64,000 nt of DNA, from contig NZ_WIXJ01000004.1 in assembly GCF_009617575.1 (NCBI RefSeq), positions 62,001-126,000 of the forward strand. The letters run 5' to 3'. The translations under genes were made by a program, and so were the position numbers. This document shows positions 46,639-55,280 of this stretch, piece by piece. This stretch comes from Rhodocyclus gracilis. Its GTDB lineage: Bacteria; Pseudomonadota; Gammaproteobacteria; Burkholderiales; Rhodocyclaceae. Every line of letters starts with the position of its first letter. Position 1 is the stretch's first letter. The notes under the pieces are model-generated. The model did not search any database, had not been told where the DNA came from, and saw only the letters and a list, made by a program, of their open reading frames with translations.

Positions 46639-48492
46639 ATGCCCCGAATCCGCTCCCTGCCCCTGCTGCTGCTCTGCTTGCTGCTGATTGGGCTGAGCGG
46701 CGTCTCGGCGTACCGTATCGCGCAGCGCATCGGTATCGCCGAGCTACAGGCCACCGGCCTGCACCGGCTGGATATCTACGCCGGCAGTCTGGAGCGCGAG
46801 ATCAGCAAGTACGCCTTCCTGCCCGGCACCCTGAGCCTCGAACAGGACGTGCTCGACGTCCTCGGCGGCCACGCCGACGAGCGCACCCGGCAGCGCGTAA
46901 ACAACTATCTGGAAAAGCTCAACGACCGCGCCGGCACGCTTTCGATCTACGTCATGGACACGCAAGGCCGCGTACTCGCCACCAGCAATTGGCGGCGGCC
47001 GGACAGTTTCCTCGGCGAAGACCTCTCCTTCCGCCCCTATTTCAAGGACGCGCTCGCCAGCGGCAGCGGGCGTTTCTTCGGCATCGGCACGACGCGCAGC
47101 GAACCGGGCTACTACCTCGCCTCGGCGCTCACCGGTGAGAAGGGAACGCTCGGCGTGGCGGTGACCAAAGTCAGCCTCGAACAGCTGGAAAAATCCTGGG
47201 CGACGGTCGAAGCGCCCGTACTCGTCGCCGACGAGAACGGCGTCGTCATCCTCTCCGCCGTCCCCAGCTGGAAGTTCACCACGCTGCGCGGACTCGACGA
47301 CAACACGCGCGCCACCTTCGAACTGACCCAGCAATACAACCGGCGTCCGCTGCCGACGCTCGGCATCCACGAGATCGACGCCTTCGAGCACGGCACGCGT
47401 CTCGTGCGCATCGCCGCCACGCACCCCGAGACGGTCTCGGTCTACCCCGTCGCTGGCCGCTTCTTAGAACAATCGCGGGCGCTGCCGGGAACGCCGTGGA
47501 CGCTCACCGTGCTCTCGCATCTCGAGCAGGTCGACGACCTCGCGCAAAGCCGCGCCGCGCTCGCCGCCATTGCCGCCGCCTGCCTGTGCATGCTCGGCAT
47601 CATCGTCAATGAGCGCCGCCGCCACCTGCGCGACCGGCTGGCGGCGCGCGAGGAACTGCAGCGCGCGCACGACCAGCTCGAACGCAAGGTCGAGGAGCGC
47701 ACCGCCGACCTGTCGACGGCCAACCAGCAGCTGCAGGACGAGATCGGCGAGCGCATCCGCGCCGAACGCACGCTGCGCGCGGCGCAGGACGAGCTGGTGC
47801 AGGCCGGCAAGCTGGCGGTGATCGGCCAGCTCTCCGCCGGCATCGCGCACGAACTCAACCAGCCGCTGGCGGCGCTGCGCACGCTCTCGGCCAACGCCGG
47901 CAAGTTCCTCGAACGCGGCGACGTCGACACCACACGCACCAACCTCGGCCGCATCGCCGAGATGGTCGACCGCATGGGGCGCATCAGCGGCCAGCTGCGC
48001 ACCTTCGCGCGCAAATCGAGCGGGCAGAGCGCCGCCGTGCCGCTCTGCCGCGCGCTCGACAACGCGCTGGCGCTGCTCGAATCGCGGCTGCGCCGCGCCG
48101 GCGCCGTGGTCGAACGCAGCTGCCCGAGCGAAGACCCGGTGGCCCTGTGCGACGCCAACCGGCTCGAACAGGTGCTGGTCAACCTGATCGGCAACGCGCT
48201 CGACGCCATGGCCGGCCAGCCGCAGCCGCGCCTCGAAGTGGGCTGGGAGTGCAGCGAAACACAGGTGCGCCTGCATGTGCGCGACCACGGGCCGGGCCTT
48301 TCCGACGAGGCGGCGGCGCACCTCTTCGAGCCCTTCTTCACCACCAAAGCCGCCGGCGACGGACTCGGCCTCGGGCTGGCGATTTCCGCCGGCATCGTGC
48401 GCGATTTCGGCGGCCACCTGCACGGCGCCAACCATCCCGACGGCGGCGCCGTGTTCACCCTCGAACTTCCTCTCGCGGCGCGCCATGACTGA
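46639..48492 (+). CDS. dctB: C4-dicarboxylate sensor histidine kinase DctB
   Basis: Membrane sensor kinase, 617 residues. TM1 (about 7-26), a periplasmic double-Cache sensor (about 40-300: FLGEDLSFRPYFKDALASGS, FFGIGTTRSEPGYYLASAL), TM2 (about 304-323), a coiled coil, the phospho-acceptor His404 in AGIAHELNQPLAAL, and the ATPase boxes (LVNLIGNALDAM, DHGPGL, GDGLGLGLAI). The sensor matches DctB rather than generic NtrB. The stop overlaps the dctD start by 8 nt. Confidence 0.93.
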   Translation: MPRIRSLPLLLLCLLLIGLSGVSAYRIAQRIGIAELQATGLHRLDIYAGSLEREISKYAFLPGTLSLEQDVLDVLGGHADERTRQRVNNYLEKLNDRAGTLSIYVMDTQGRVLATSNWRRPDSFLGEDLSFRPYFKDALASGSGRFFGIGTTRSEPGYYLASALTGEKGTLGVAVTKVSLEQLEKSWATVEAPVLVADENGVVILSAVPSWKFTTLRGLDDNTRATFELTQQYNRRPLPTLGIHEIDAFEHGTRLVRIAATHPETVSVYPVAGRFLEQSRALPGTPWTLTVLSHLEQVDDLAQSRAALAAIAAACLCMLGIIVNERRRHLRDRLAAREELQRAHDQLERKVEERTADLSTANQQLQDEIGERIRAERTLRAAQDELVQAGKLAVIGQLSAGIAHELNQPLAALRTLSANAGKFLERGDVDTTRTNLGRIAEMVDRMGRISGQLRTFARKSSGQSAAVPLCRALDNALALLESRLRRAGAVVERSCPSEDPVALCDANRLEQVLVNLIGNALDAMAGQPQPRLEVGWECSETQVRLHVRDHGPGLSDEAAAHLFEPFFTTKAAGDGLGLGLAISAGIVRDFGGHLHGANHPDGGAVFTLELPLAARHD

Positions 48493-49834
48493 CCACCCGA
48501 CCCCGCTGCTCACGCTGATCATCGAAGACGCCCCCGACGTCGCGCTCGGCTGCGCGCAGGCGCTGCAGCTCGAAGGCCTCGCCGCCGAATGCGTCGGCAG
48601 CGCCGAGCTGGCGCGGCGGCGGCTTTCCGCCGACTTTCGCGGCATCGTCGTCAGCGACGTCCGCCTGCCCGGGCAGGACGGCATGAGCCTTCTGCGCGAG
48701 CTGCAGTCGCTCGACGCCGAGCTGCCGGTGGTGCTGATCACCGGCCACGGCGACGTGACGATGGCGGTGCAGGCGATGAAGGACGGCGCCTACGACTTCC
48801 TGCAGAAGCCCTTCGCGCCCGAACAGCTGGTCGACGTGGTGCGCCGCGCCATCGAGAAGCGCCGCCTCGTGCTCGAAGTGCGCGATCTGCGCCGGCAGCT
48901 GGAGCAGCGCGAGCATCTGGCAGCGCGGCTGATCGGCGATTCGAGCGGCATGGCGCGCGTGCGCGAGCTGATCGGCGCGCTCGCCAGCAGCGCCGCCGAC
49001 GTGCTGATCCACGGCGAAACCGGCACCGGCAAGGAACTCGTCGCGCGCTGCCTGCACGACGCCAGCCCGCGCCGGCGCGGCAACTTCGTCGCCATCAACT
49101 GCGGCGGCCTGCCGGAAACGCTGTTCGAGAGCGAAATCTTCGGCCACGAAGCCGGCGCCTACACCGGTGCCGGCAAGCGGCGCATCGGCAAGATCGAGCA
49201 CGCCAACGGCGGCACGCTCTTCCTCGACGAAATCGAGAGCATGCCGCTGGCGATGCAGATCAAGCTCCTGCGCGTGCTGCAGGAGCGCACGCTCGAGCGC
49301 CTCGGCTCGAACACGCCGATCGCCATCGACTGCCGCGTGATCGCCGCGACCAAGGAAGACCTGCTGGCGCTCGCCGGCCAGGGGCGCTTTCGCGCCGACC
49401 TCTATTACCGGCTGTCGGTAGCGACGCTGCCGCTGCCGCCGCTGCGCGAACGGCGCGAAGACATTCCGCTGCTCTTCGAGCATTTCATGCTGCAGGCCGC
49501 GGCGCGCCACCAGCGCCCGCTGACGCCGCCGCAGTCCGGCCGCATCCGCCGACTGATGGGCTACCCGTGGCCGGGCAACGTGCGCGAACTGCGCAACGTC
49601 GCCGACCGCTGCGTGCTCGGCATCGAGGGCGGCTCACCGCCCTTCGGCGAAGCCACCGGCGACACGGCCGGCAACACCGCGCGCCCGCTGGCCGAGACGG
49701 TGGAAGCCTTCGAGCGCGCGCTGATCGCCGACGCGCTGCGCCGGCATGGATCGCTGGCGCGCACCGCCGAAGCGCTGGCCATCGCCAAGACGACGCTGCA
49801 CGACAAGGTGAGGAAGTACGGGCTGGGGGAGTGA
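48485..49834 (+). CDS. dctD: Sigma-54 dependent response regulator DctD
   Basis: NtrC-family transcription activator, 449 residues from the ATG at 48485. A receiver (phospho-acceptor D58 in [12 protein letters not shown]) is followed by an AAA+ domain with Walker A GETGTGKE and the sigma-54 contact loop GAYTGA in the [17 protein letters not shown] stretch. Tyr replaces the usual Phe there, as in some DctD proteins. The C-terminal Fis-type helix-turn-helix is seen in [20 protein letters not shown]. Likely target: the dctA promoter at 44.2 kb. Confidence 0.94.
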   Translation: MTDHPTPLLTLIIEDAPDVALGCAQALQLEGLAAECVGSAELARRRLSADFRGIVVSDVRLPGQDGMSLLRELQSLDAELPVVLITGHGDVTMAVQAMKDGAYDFLQKPFAPEQLVDVVRRAIEKRRLVLEVRDLRRQLEQREHLAARLIGDSSGMARVRELIGALASSAADVLIHGETGTGKELVARCLHDASPRRRGNFVAINCGGLPETLFESEIFGHEAGAYTGAGKRRIGKIEHANGGTLFLDEIESMPLAMQIKLLRVLQERTLERLGSNTPIAIDCRVIAATKEDLLALAGQGRFRADLYYRLSVATLPLPPLRERREDIPLLFEHFMLQAAARHQRPLTPPQSGRIRRLMGYPWPGNVRELRNVADRCVLGIEGGSPPFGEATGDTAGNTARPLAETVEAFERALIADALRRHGSLARTAEALAIAKTTLHDKVRKYGLGE

Positions 49835-49982
49835 GCGGCGGCTCAAATCGGCCATCCTGGCCGATGGAACGGCACTTTGGGATTGGCGGCTTTCGACCCA
49901 ATGCAGAAGCAGGCGGCTTGGAGAAGCGGACGTTCAACGTTTGAAGCGAGGGGCCGCCGCAGCGGCGACGCCGCGAAAGGAA

Positions 49983-50040
49983 CCCACAAGCGTAGTTTGT
50001 GGGCGATCCCTCGCGACGGGATAGTTAGATATCAACTATC
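49983..50040. repeat. Pair of hairpins at the dctD / TIR-gene boundary
   Basis: Two perfect 7-bp inverted repeats: CCCACAA...TTGTGGG (49983-50003) and GATAGTT...AACTATC (50020-50040). The second overlaps the TIR-gene stop codon. On the minus strand the outer one is followed by TTCCTTTC, so it may end the TIR transcript. They mark the switch from GC-rich to AT-rich sequence. Confidence 0.45.
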
Positions 50041-51136
50041 GGAACTCGTTAAAGGTTTTAAGTAGCTTCATTGTCGCAGCGTAGTCAAGTTGATCGCCCT
50101 CGTACTCGCAACGATAAAGCCCTTGCAAATTGGATGGTAGTTTTACGCCCGTCTCAACTAGAAGGATAAATCTCTTTCTGTAAAGAGCAATAGCCGCACC
50201 GATTTCAATCAGTACGTTCTCGTTAAGGCGAGTATGAGTGTTTCCATCGGCATCGAGAAACTCCCCTTCTTTGTCGACATGAATTACCGCCGCATAACAA
50301 AGCCGCATGTCTTCAAATACTTTTTCTGGGACGGGTATTGACGCAGCATCTTTCTCAACAGAAACAATTGGCGTGAACTTCCCGAAGGTAAGAAGCTCCT
50401 TTAATTGGTCAACTATTTTTCTGTTTTTTCCATGACTGATGAAGACATTAGTGTTTTTCTCTTCTAGGGCCGCCTGGGTTTTTGTCTCGACCACTCCAGA
50501 AACTTTCTTTGCGAATTCTTCAAGCTCGAATGCATCAGGTTGCACGGAGGGTACGTCTTCTTCGTCGGACGAAGATTCTTTTGTTTGGACGTGTGGCGAG
50601 GGTGACCCAAGCGCAACGAATAGACCGGTCTTCGTGTCTCTGAGTACACCAGAAAATAATCCATTCTCCCGAACCAAACCAACCGCCTCTGCAGCCCTTT
50701 CTTTTGGAACACCAAGCGACACGAGTACGTTTTCAGCAATATTTTCCTTCGGAAACTTTGCCTTATCGTACTTCTTATAGAACTCCCCCATTACTCTTGG
50801 TTTTAGAATCGCCTGTACCTTAGCTGCAATATCTTCACCTTCGGAAGTTGGTGCAACAATGGCTCGCCCGAGAGCAGTAAGTTCAATGGTATTCGCGTTA
50901 TACCCCCCCTCTGTTAGCCCGTATGCAATGGAAGTCCCACAGAGATTCCTCCAGTGCCCGCTTGTAGGGCTTAAGTCAAGAGCTAAAGCAACATCGTGAG
51001 GCGCTGCTCCTTTGCCTGCGAAGTTCTCCCAGATTGCTTCGGCAATTGATAATGCCTTGGCGAGACTCTCTCTTGGTATTTCCGTTTGACTGACCTTTAT
51101 TCTTTTCTCAACCGAGACTTGAGGCTTCGCAATCAC
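50036..51136 (-). CDS. Winged-helix-like plus TIR-like (CAP12/PycTIR-type) protein
   Basis: 366 residues from a GTG with AAGGAG 7 nt upstream. N-terminal helical part (about 20-175) resembles a winged-helix/DUF5343-like fold (GLTEGGYNANTIELTALGRA, KFPKENIAENVLVSLGVP), then an acidic linker (about 185-210). The C-terminal TIR-like domain (229-366) has NVFISHGKNRKIVDQLKELL, a NENVLIEIGAAIALY helix with a candidate catalytic Glu (E311), and KLPSNLQGLYR, matching the predicted nucleotide-binding TIR family (PF10137). Base composition is much more AT-rich than the neighbours, suggesting transfer. NAD cleavage is a family inference. No partner gene or CRISPR lies nearby. Confidence 0.75.
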   Translation of the reverse strand: MIAKPQVSVEKRIKVSQTEIPRESLAKALSIAEAIWENFAGKGAAPHDVALALDLSPTSGHWRNLCGTSIAYGLTEGGYNANTIELTALGRAIVAPTSEGEDIAAKVQAILKPRVMGEFYKKYDKAKFPKENIAENVLVSLGVPKERAAEAVGLVRENGLFSGVLRDTKTGLFVALGSPSPHVQTKESSSDEEDVPSVQPDAFELEEFAKKVSGVVETKTQAALEEKNTNVFISHGKNRKIVDQLKELLTFGKFTPIVSVEKDAASIPVPEKVFEDMRLCYAAVIHVDKEGEFLDADGNTHTRLNENVLIEIGAAIALYRKRFILLVETGVKLPSNLQGLYRCEYEGDQLDYAATMKLLKTFNEFR

Positions 51137-51482
51137 GGAATTCTCCTTGGATATCGAACAGTGTTTTGACAGACACTCGGGTACGCATACAAAAATGATG
51201 CTGATGACGCTAAAGATGAGGCTTTAACTTCATACCATTCACTCATCTGGAGTTCGTGCTATCAGGATAAAAACTACAATATGCCAGACAGCTCCCATGT
51301 TCGTGCGAGAAATATTATGATGAGCGACTGCTTTCAGGGGGCGTGACCGACAGGCCGCTTCTAGCCGGCACCGGTCATTCTAGCCTGCTGGCATCACTAG
51401 CCGCAAAGGCCGGACACGAGCCAATCACCTCACTTCAGCAAGGCTTCCTTCCCCGTCCGAGTAGCCCCATTCAAACCCCGCC
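51137..51482. other. AT-rich gap upstream of the TIR gene
   Basis: About 345 bp with no supported gene. The first 200 bp share the AT-rich character of the TIR gene and presumably hold its leftward promoter, although no strong hexamer pair is visible. The composition returns to GC-rich around 51340. Flanking direct repeats or an integrase gene were not seen. Confidence 0.5.
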
Positions 51483-51644
51483 TCAACGACAGCACATACA
51501 CAAACAAATACCAGACCGCAAACACCCTTTCTGTGGCGCCGTATGCCAAGGCGGAGTCCGATACAACGACACAAGCGCCGCCTTCTTTTTCTGCCTCGGG
51601 CAATCCTTGCACGGCGGATTGCGTTTGCAGCATTTCTTCGCCAT
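51483..51644 (-). CDS. Small Cys-rich basic protein
   Basis: 53 residues from the ATG at 51644, with GGGGAAAGAGAG just upstream. The N-terminus MAKKCCKRNPPCKDCPRQKK has four Cys in a compact basic stretch. A Cys-rich end (CLRSGICLCMCCR) follows. Compact Cys/Lys motifs like this recur in small proteobacterial proteins of unknown role, probably metal or nucleic-acid binding. It lies 16 bp past the katA terminator on the same strand. The C-terminal half may be less constrained; I cannot judge conservation. Confidence 0.5.
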   Translation of the reverse strand: MAKKCCKRNPPCKDCPRQKKKAALVSLYRTPPWHTAPQKGCLRSGICLCMCCR

Positions 51645-51660
51645 CTCTCTTTCCCCGCTG

Positions 51661-51688
51661 AAAAAAGGCCCGGGTCGCCCCGGGCCTT
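51661..51688 (-). terminator. Intrinsic terminator after katA
   Basis: On the minus strand AAGGCCCGGG and CCCGGGCCTT form a perfect 10-bp stem with a 4-nt GCGA loop, followed by a T-run (the complement of 51661-51666). It lies 50 bp after the katA stop and just before the small Cys-rich gene. Confidence 0.9.
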
Positions 51689-51738
51689 GATTCGCAAGCA
51701 AGCGTAGCCACCAGGCTCGCTTACACCGCCTGCCTCGC

Positions 51739-53181
51739 CTACGCTTCGATTCCCAGTGCCTTCGCCACGCCGGCGCCGTAGGCCGGGTCGGCCTTGCTGC
51801 AGTTGGCGATGTGGCGGCGCTTGATCGCCTCGGGCGCGTCGCCCATGGCACGGGCGGTGTTGTCGAAGAGCACCTGCTGCTGCGCCGGGCTCATCAGGCG
51901 GAAGAGCGCGCCGGGCTGCGAGTAGTAGTCCTCGTCCTCGCGGTGGTTCCAGTGGTCGGCGGCGCCTTCGATGGAGAGCGGCGGTTCGCGGTAGTCGGGC
52001 TGTTCCTGCCACTGGCCGTAGCTGTTTGGCTCGTAGCCGAGGCGGCTGCCAAAGTTGCCATCGACCCGCATGGCGCCGTCGCGGTGGTAGCTATGCACCG
52101 GGCAGCGCGGCGCGTTCACCGGAATCTGATGGTGATTGACACCAAGCCGGTAGCGCTGCGCGTCGCCATAGGAGAAGAGCCGCGCCTGCAACATCTTGTC
52201 GGGCGAGAAGCCGATGCCGGGGACGACCGCCGCCGGGTTGAAGGCCGATTGCTCGACTTCGGCGAAGAAGTTCTCCGGGTTGCGGTTGAGCTCGAACTCG
52301 CCGACCTCGATCAGCGGATAGTCCTTGTGCGGCCAGACCTTGGTGAGGTCGAATGGGTTGTACGGCACCTGCGCGGCCTCCTTCTCGGGCATCACCTGCA
52401 CGTAGAGCGTCCACTTCGGGAAGTCGCCGCGTTCGATGGCATCAAAAAGGTCGCGCTGGTGACTTTCGCGGTCGCGGCCAATGATTGCCTCGGCCTCGGC
52501 GTCAGTGAGGTTGCGGATGCCCTGCTGGCATTTGAAGTGGAACTTCACCCAGTGGCGCTCGTTTTGCGCGTTGATGAAGCTGTAGGTGTGCGAGCCGAAG
52601 CCGTGCATGTGCCGGTAGCTCGCCGGGATGCCGCGCTCGGACATGACGATGGTCACCTGATGCAGCGCCTCGGGCAGCGAGGTCCAGAAGTCCCAGTTGT
52701 TCGTCGCCGAGCGCAGGTTGGTGCGCGGGTCGCGTTTGACGGCGTGGTTGAGATCGGGGAATTTCAGCGGGTCGCGCAAGAAGAACACCGGCGTGTTGTT
52801 GCCGACCATGTCCCAGTTGCCTTCCTCGGTATAGAACTTGAGCGCGAAGCCGCGAATGTCGCGTTCGGCATCGGCTGCGCCGCGCTCGCCGGCGACGGTG
52901 GTGAAGCGCGCGAAAAGCTCGGTCTTCTTGCCGATCTGGCTGAAGAGCTTAGCGCGTGTGTAGCGCGTGATGTCGTGCGTGACGGTAAAGCTGCCGTAGG
53001 CGCCGGAACCCTTGGCGTGCATGCGCCGCTCGGGGATCACCTCGCGGTCGAAGTGGGCGAGCTTCTCCAGCAGCCACACGTCTTGCAACAACACCGGGCC
53101 GCGCGGGCCAGCGGTCAGGGTGTTCTGGTTATCGACCACCGGGCAACCGGCGGCGGTGGTGAGTTTCTTCTCTTCGCTCAT
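51739..53181 (-). CDS. katA: Monofunctional heme catalase (clade 3)
   Basis: Breaks down hydrogen peroxide. The 480 residues match small-subunit catalases: catalytic His in [20 protein letters not shown] (about residues 53-72), the distal Asn in [18 protein letters not shown], and the proximal heme Tyr region [16 protein letters not shown] (about residues 333-348). NADPH-binding residues of clade 3 are also plausible. A GAGGAG-type ribosome site precedes the ATG. A 22-codon ORF lies 36 bp upstream on the same strand, with an OxyR-like site beyond. Confidence 0.96.
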   Translation of the reverse strand: MSEEKKLTTAAGCPVVDNQNTLTAGPRGPVLLQDVWLLEKLAHFDREVIPERRMHAKGSGAYGSFTVTHDITRYTRAKLFSQIGKKTELFARFTTVAGERGAADAERDIRGFALKFYTEEGNWDMVGNNTPVFFLRDPLKFPDLNHAVKRDPRTNLRSATNNWDFWTSLPEALHQVTIVMSERGIPASYRHMHGFGSHTYSFINAQNERHWVKFHFKCQQGIRNLTDAEAEAIIGRDRESHQRDLFDAIERGDFPKWTLYVQVMPEKEAAQVPYNPFDLTKVWPHKDYPLIEVGEFELNRNPENFFAEVEQSAFNPAAVVPGIGFSPDKMLQARLFSYGDAQRYRLGVNHHQIPVNAPRCPVHSYHRDGAMRVDGNFGSRLGYEPNSYGQWQEQPDYREPPLSIEGAADHWNHREDEDYYSQPGALFRLMSPAQQQVLFDNTARAMGDAPEAIKRRHIANCSKADPAYGAGVAKALGIEA

Positions 53182-53217
53182 GGCGTTTCTCCTCGTGTTG
53201 AAAATTAGCTCTGAAAA

Positions 53218-53286
53218 TCAATGGCCCAGTGCCATATCGGCCAGCAGGCCGATCAGTACATGTGCGTCGAAAAACGGGCGGCTCAT
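53218..53286 (-). CDS. Small ORF (22 codons) in the katA leader
   Basis: A 22-residue ORF starting MSRPFFDAHVLIGLLADMA, preceded by a strong AAGGAG at 7 nt spacing and ending 36 bp before the katA ATG. It is hydrophobic/amphipathic without charge runs. It could be a leader peptide coupling translation to katA, or a small membrane peptide. No known family is recognised. Confidence 0.45.
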   Translation of the reverse strand: MSRPFFDAHVLIGLLADMALGH

Positions 53287-53370
53287 CGCGTTCTCCTTCG
53301 TTTTCTGTGGCGTGAATGCAGTCTAGGAAAACGAGAATCATTCTTCCAATCAATTGATTGAAAAGCAGCG

Positions 53371-53385
53371 ATAGCGCAGAGCTAT
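53371..53385 (-). promoter_or_regulatory. OxyR-like half-site upstream of katA
   Basis: ATAG-N7-CTAT is a perfect match to one dimer half of the OxyR consensus (ATAG-N7-CTAT-N7-ATAG-N7-CTAT); the second half is not well conserved. It lies about 190 bp upstream of katA and 85 bp upstream of the small ORF. Peroxide control of a catalase by OxyR is well established as a pattern. Confidence 0.5.
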
Positions 53386-53512
53386 ATTCAGGGAAAGGCC
53401 TAGCTGGCGGCGAAGGCTCCATGACGATGAACTTCCGATCCGCCTAGTCATCCAATCCGGCGCGAGAACAAAAACACTAATAAATCAAAAGCTTTAACCA
53501 AAGGAGCCGCTC

Positions 53513-55144
53513 GTGCTTAATGGACTGAAGATTCAGGAAAAGCTGGCCTTGGGGTTTGGATTTGTTCTACTGCTGATGCTCGCCATGATGGCGGTCAGCC
53601 TCTTCGAAGCCGAGCGGGTGAAAGCGAACATCGAAGACATGATCGATGACCGCTATCCCAAGATCGTCCTCAGCAATGAGATCATCAAACGCACGCTCGA
53701 CAACGGCCGCGTGATTCGTAACGCGATCCTCGTGCGCGACCGCGCGGCGGCGGAAAAAGCCATCGCGCAATCCGAGCAAAACCGCAAGGCAAACAGCGAG
53801 TCGCTGGCGAAGATGGAGAAGTTGCTCTCGACGCCCAGAGGCCGCGAGCTGTTTGCGACCATCATGGAGCGGCGCAGCAAGGTGTCGGCCAATTACGAGA
53901 AGATGTATGCCCTCATCCGCGCCGACAACATCAACGACAGCACGGCCTTCCTCCTGGAAGAATTCGCGCCGGCCAACAACGCGCTGATTGCTGCGCTGGA
54001 AGAGATGGCGAGCTTCCAGTCCGGGCTGATGGACAAATCCCGCCAGAAGGCGCTCGACACCTTCGACGAACTGCACTGGGCGATGATCGCCAGCGTGATC
54101 GTCGGCCTGATTCTCGGCTCCCTCGTCGCGCTGACGCTCTCGCGCTCGCTGGCGCGGCAGATCGAGTCGGTCGTCCGGCAAAGCGAGAAGATCGCCAAAG
54201 GCGATTTCAGCCCGTCCAGCGAAGGGGCGCCGCCGCCCCGGCGCACGGAAATCGGTCGTCTGCTAGCCGCGCAAGAGAGCATGCGCACCGGGCTGATTCA
54301 GGTCCTGGAAGAAGTGCGCACCAACGCCACGCAGGTGAACGACTCGGCGCGGGAGCTGTCGAGCTTCTCCGAGCAGGTCGCCATCAGTGTGCAGCGGCAG
54401 GCTGACTCGACCTCATCGGCCTCGGCCACACTGGAAGAGCTGTCGGTGAGTATCGACCACGTCTCCGACAACGCCAGCGATGCGTCGACCCAGGCCTCGC
54501 AGGCCGGCACGCTCGCCGAGGAAGGCGCCGCCAGCGTGCGTGATGCGGCGCAGCGCATTCAGGGGGTCAGCGAATCGGCGCGCTCGACGTATCAGGAGAT
54601 GGACAAGCTCAAGCACGATGTCGTCGCCATCGGCGAGATCGTCACAGTCATCCGCGAGGTGGCCGACCAGACCAACCTGCTGGCGCTCAATGCCGCTATC
54701 GAGGCGGCGCGCGCCGGCGAGCAGGGGCGCGGCTTCGCGGTGGTCGCCGACGAGGTGCGCAAGCTCGCCGAGCGCACGACCAGCTCGGCACAGGAAATCA
54801 CCGGCATGATCGATTCGGTGCAGAGTGGCGCCGAACGTGTGGTGGAGAGCATGACGAAAAACCAGGAGGGCGTCGCCAGCATGACCGAGAGCGCCGAGAA
54901 GACGAGCTCCACCATTCACAGCGTGCAGCAAAGCGCCGGCCAGGTACTGGCCTCCATCGGCAACATCAACATGGCGCTTGGTGAACAGCGTGTCGCCAGT
55001 CAGGAACTCGCCAAGACCATGGAAACCGTCGCCCGCATGGCCGAAGAAAACAGCGCCACCGCCGAAGAACTGGCGACCACCTCGCAAGTGCTGATGAACC
55101 TCTCCGGCGATCTGCGCCAGGTGGTGAGCCGCTTCCACTGGTAG
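53513..55144 (+). CDS. Methyl-accepting chemotaxis protein (4HB type)
   Basis: Transmembrane chemoreceptor, 543 residues, GTG start with AAAGGAG upstream. TM1 (about 10-30), a periplasmic four-helix-bundle ligand domain (about 32-185), TM2 (about 189-210), HAMP, and a signalling domain with the tip [20 protein letters not shown] and conserved [20 protein letters not shown]. No C-terminal CheR-docking pentapeptide is seen (it ends VVSRFHW). It converges on the next MCP gene; a 7-bp hairpin without T-run lies between them (55208-55226). Confidence 0.94.
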   Translation: MLNGLKIQEKLALGFGFVLLLMLAMMAVSLFEAERVKANIEDMIDDRYPKIVLSNEIIKRTLDNGRVIRNAILVRDRAAAEKAIAQSEQNRKANSESLAKMEKLLSTPRGRELFATIMERRSKVSANYEKMYALIRADNINDSTAFLLEEFAPANNALIAALEEMASFQSGLMDKSRQKALDTFDELHWAMIASVIVGLILGSLVALTLSRSLARQIESVVRQSEKIAKGDFSPSSEGAPPPRRTEIGRLLAAQESMRTGLIQVLEEVRTNATQVNDSARELSSFSEQVAISVQRQADSTSSASATLEELSVSIDHVSDNASDASTQASQAGTLAEEGAASVRDAAQRIQGVSESARSTYQEMDKLKHDVVAIGEIVTVIREVADQTNLLALNAAIEAARAGEQGRGFAVVADEVRKLAERTTSSAQEITGMIDSVQSGAERVVESMTKNQEGVASMTESAEKTSSTIHSVQQSAGQVLASIGNINMALGEQRVASQELAKTMETVARMAEENSATAEELATTSQVLMNLSGDLRQVVSRFHW

Positions 55145-55280
55145 GGCGAGACGACGGCGCCGTGGCCGCCGTTGCTACGGGAAGTCACCTCGCCGCCGCC
55201 GCGGACGCCGCCCGCCCACCGGGCGGAGGATGAAGGCGAAAGGCGGCGCAACGAGAGGTGGCGAAAAGCGGAATCGCCCC

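Noticed and set aside
51343-51690. Plus-strand 115-codon open frame
   Set aside because: It runs across the katA terminator and the Cys-rich small gene, has no ribosome site and no recognisable protein character.
53228-53240. FliA-like GCCGATAT on the minus strand inside the 22-codon ORF
   Set aside because: No TAAA-type -35 element at the required distance.
53129-53422. Minus-strand 97-codon open frame upstream of katA
   Set aside because: It overlaps the start of katA out of frame, and its composition is not protein-like. The 22-codon frame has the ribosome site instead.
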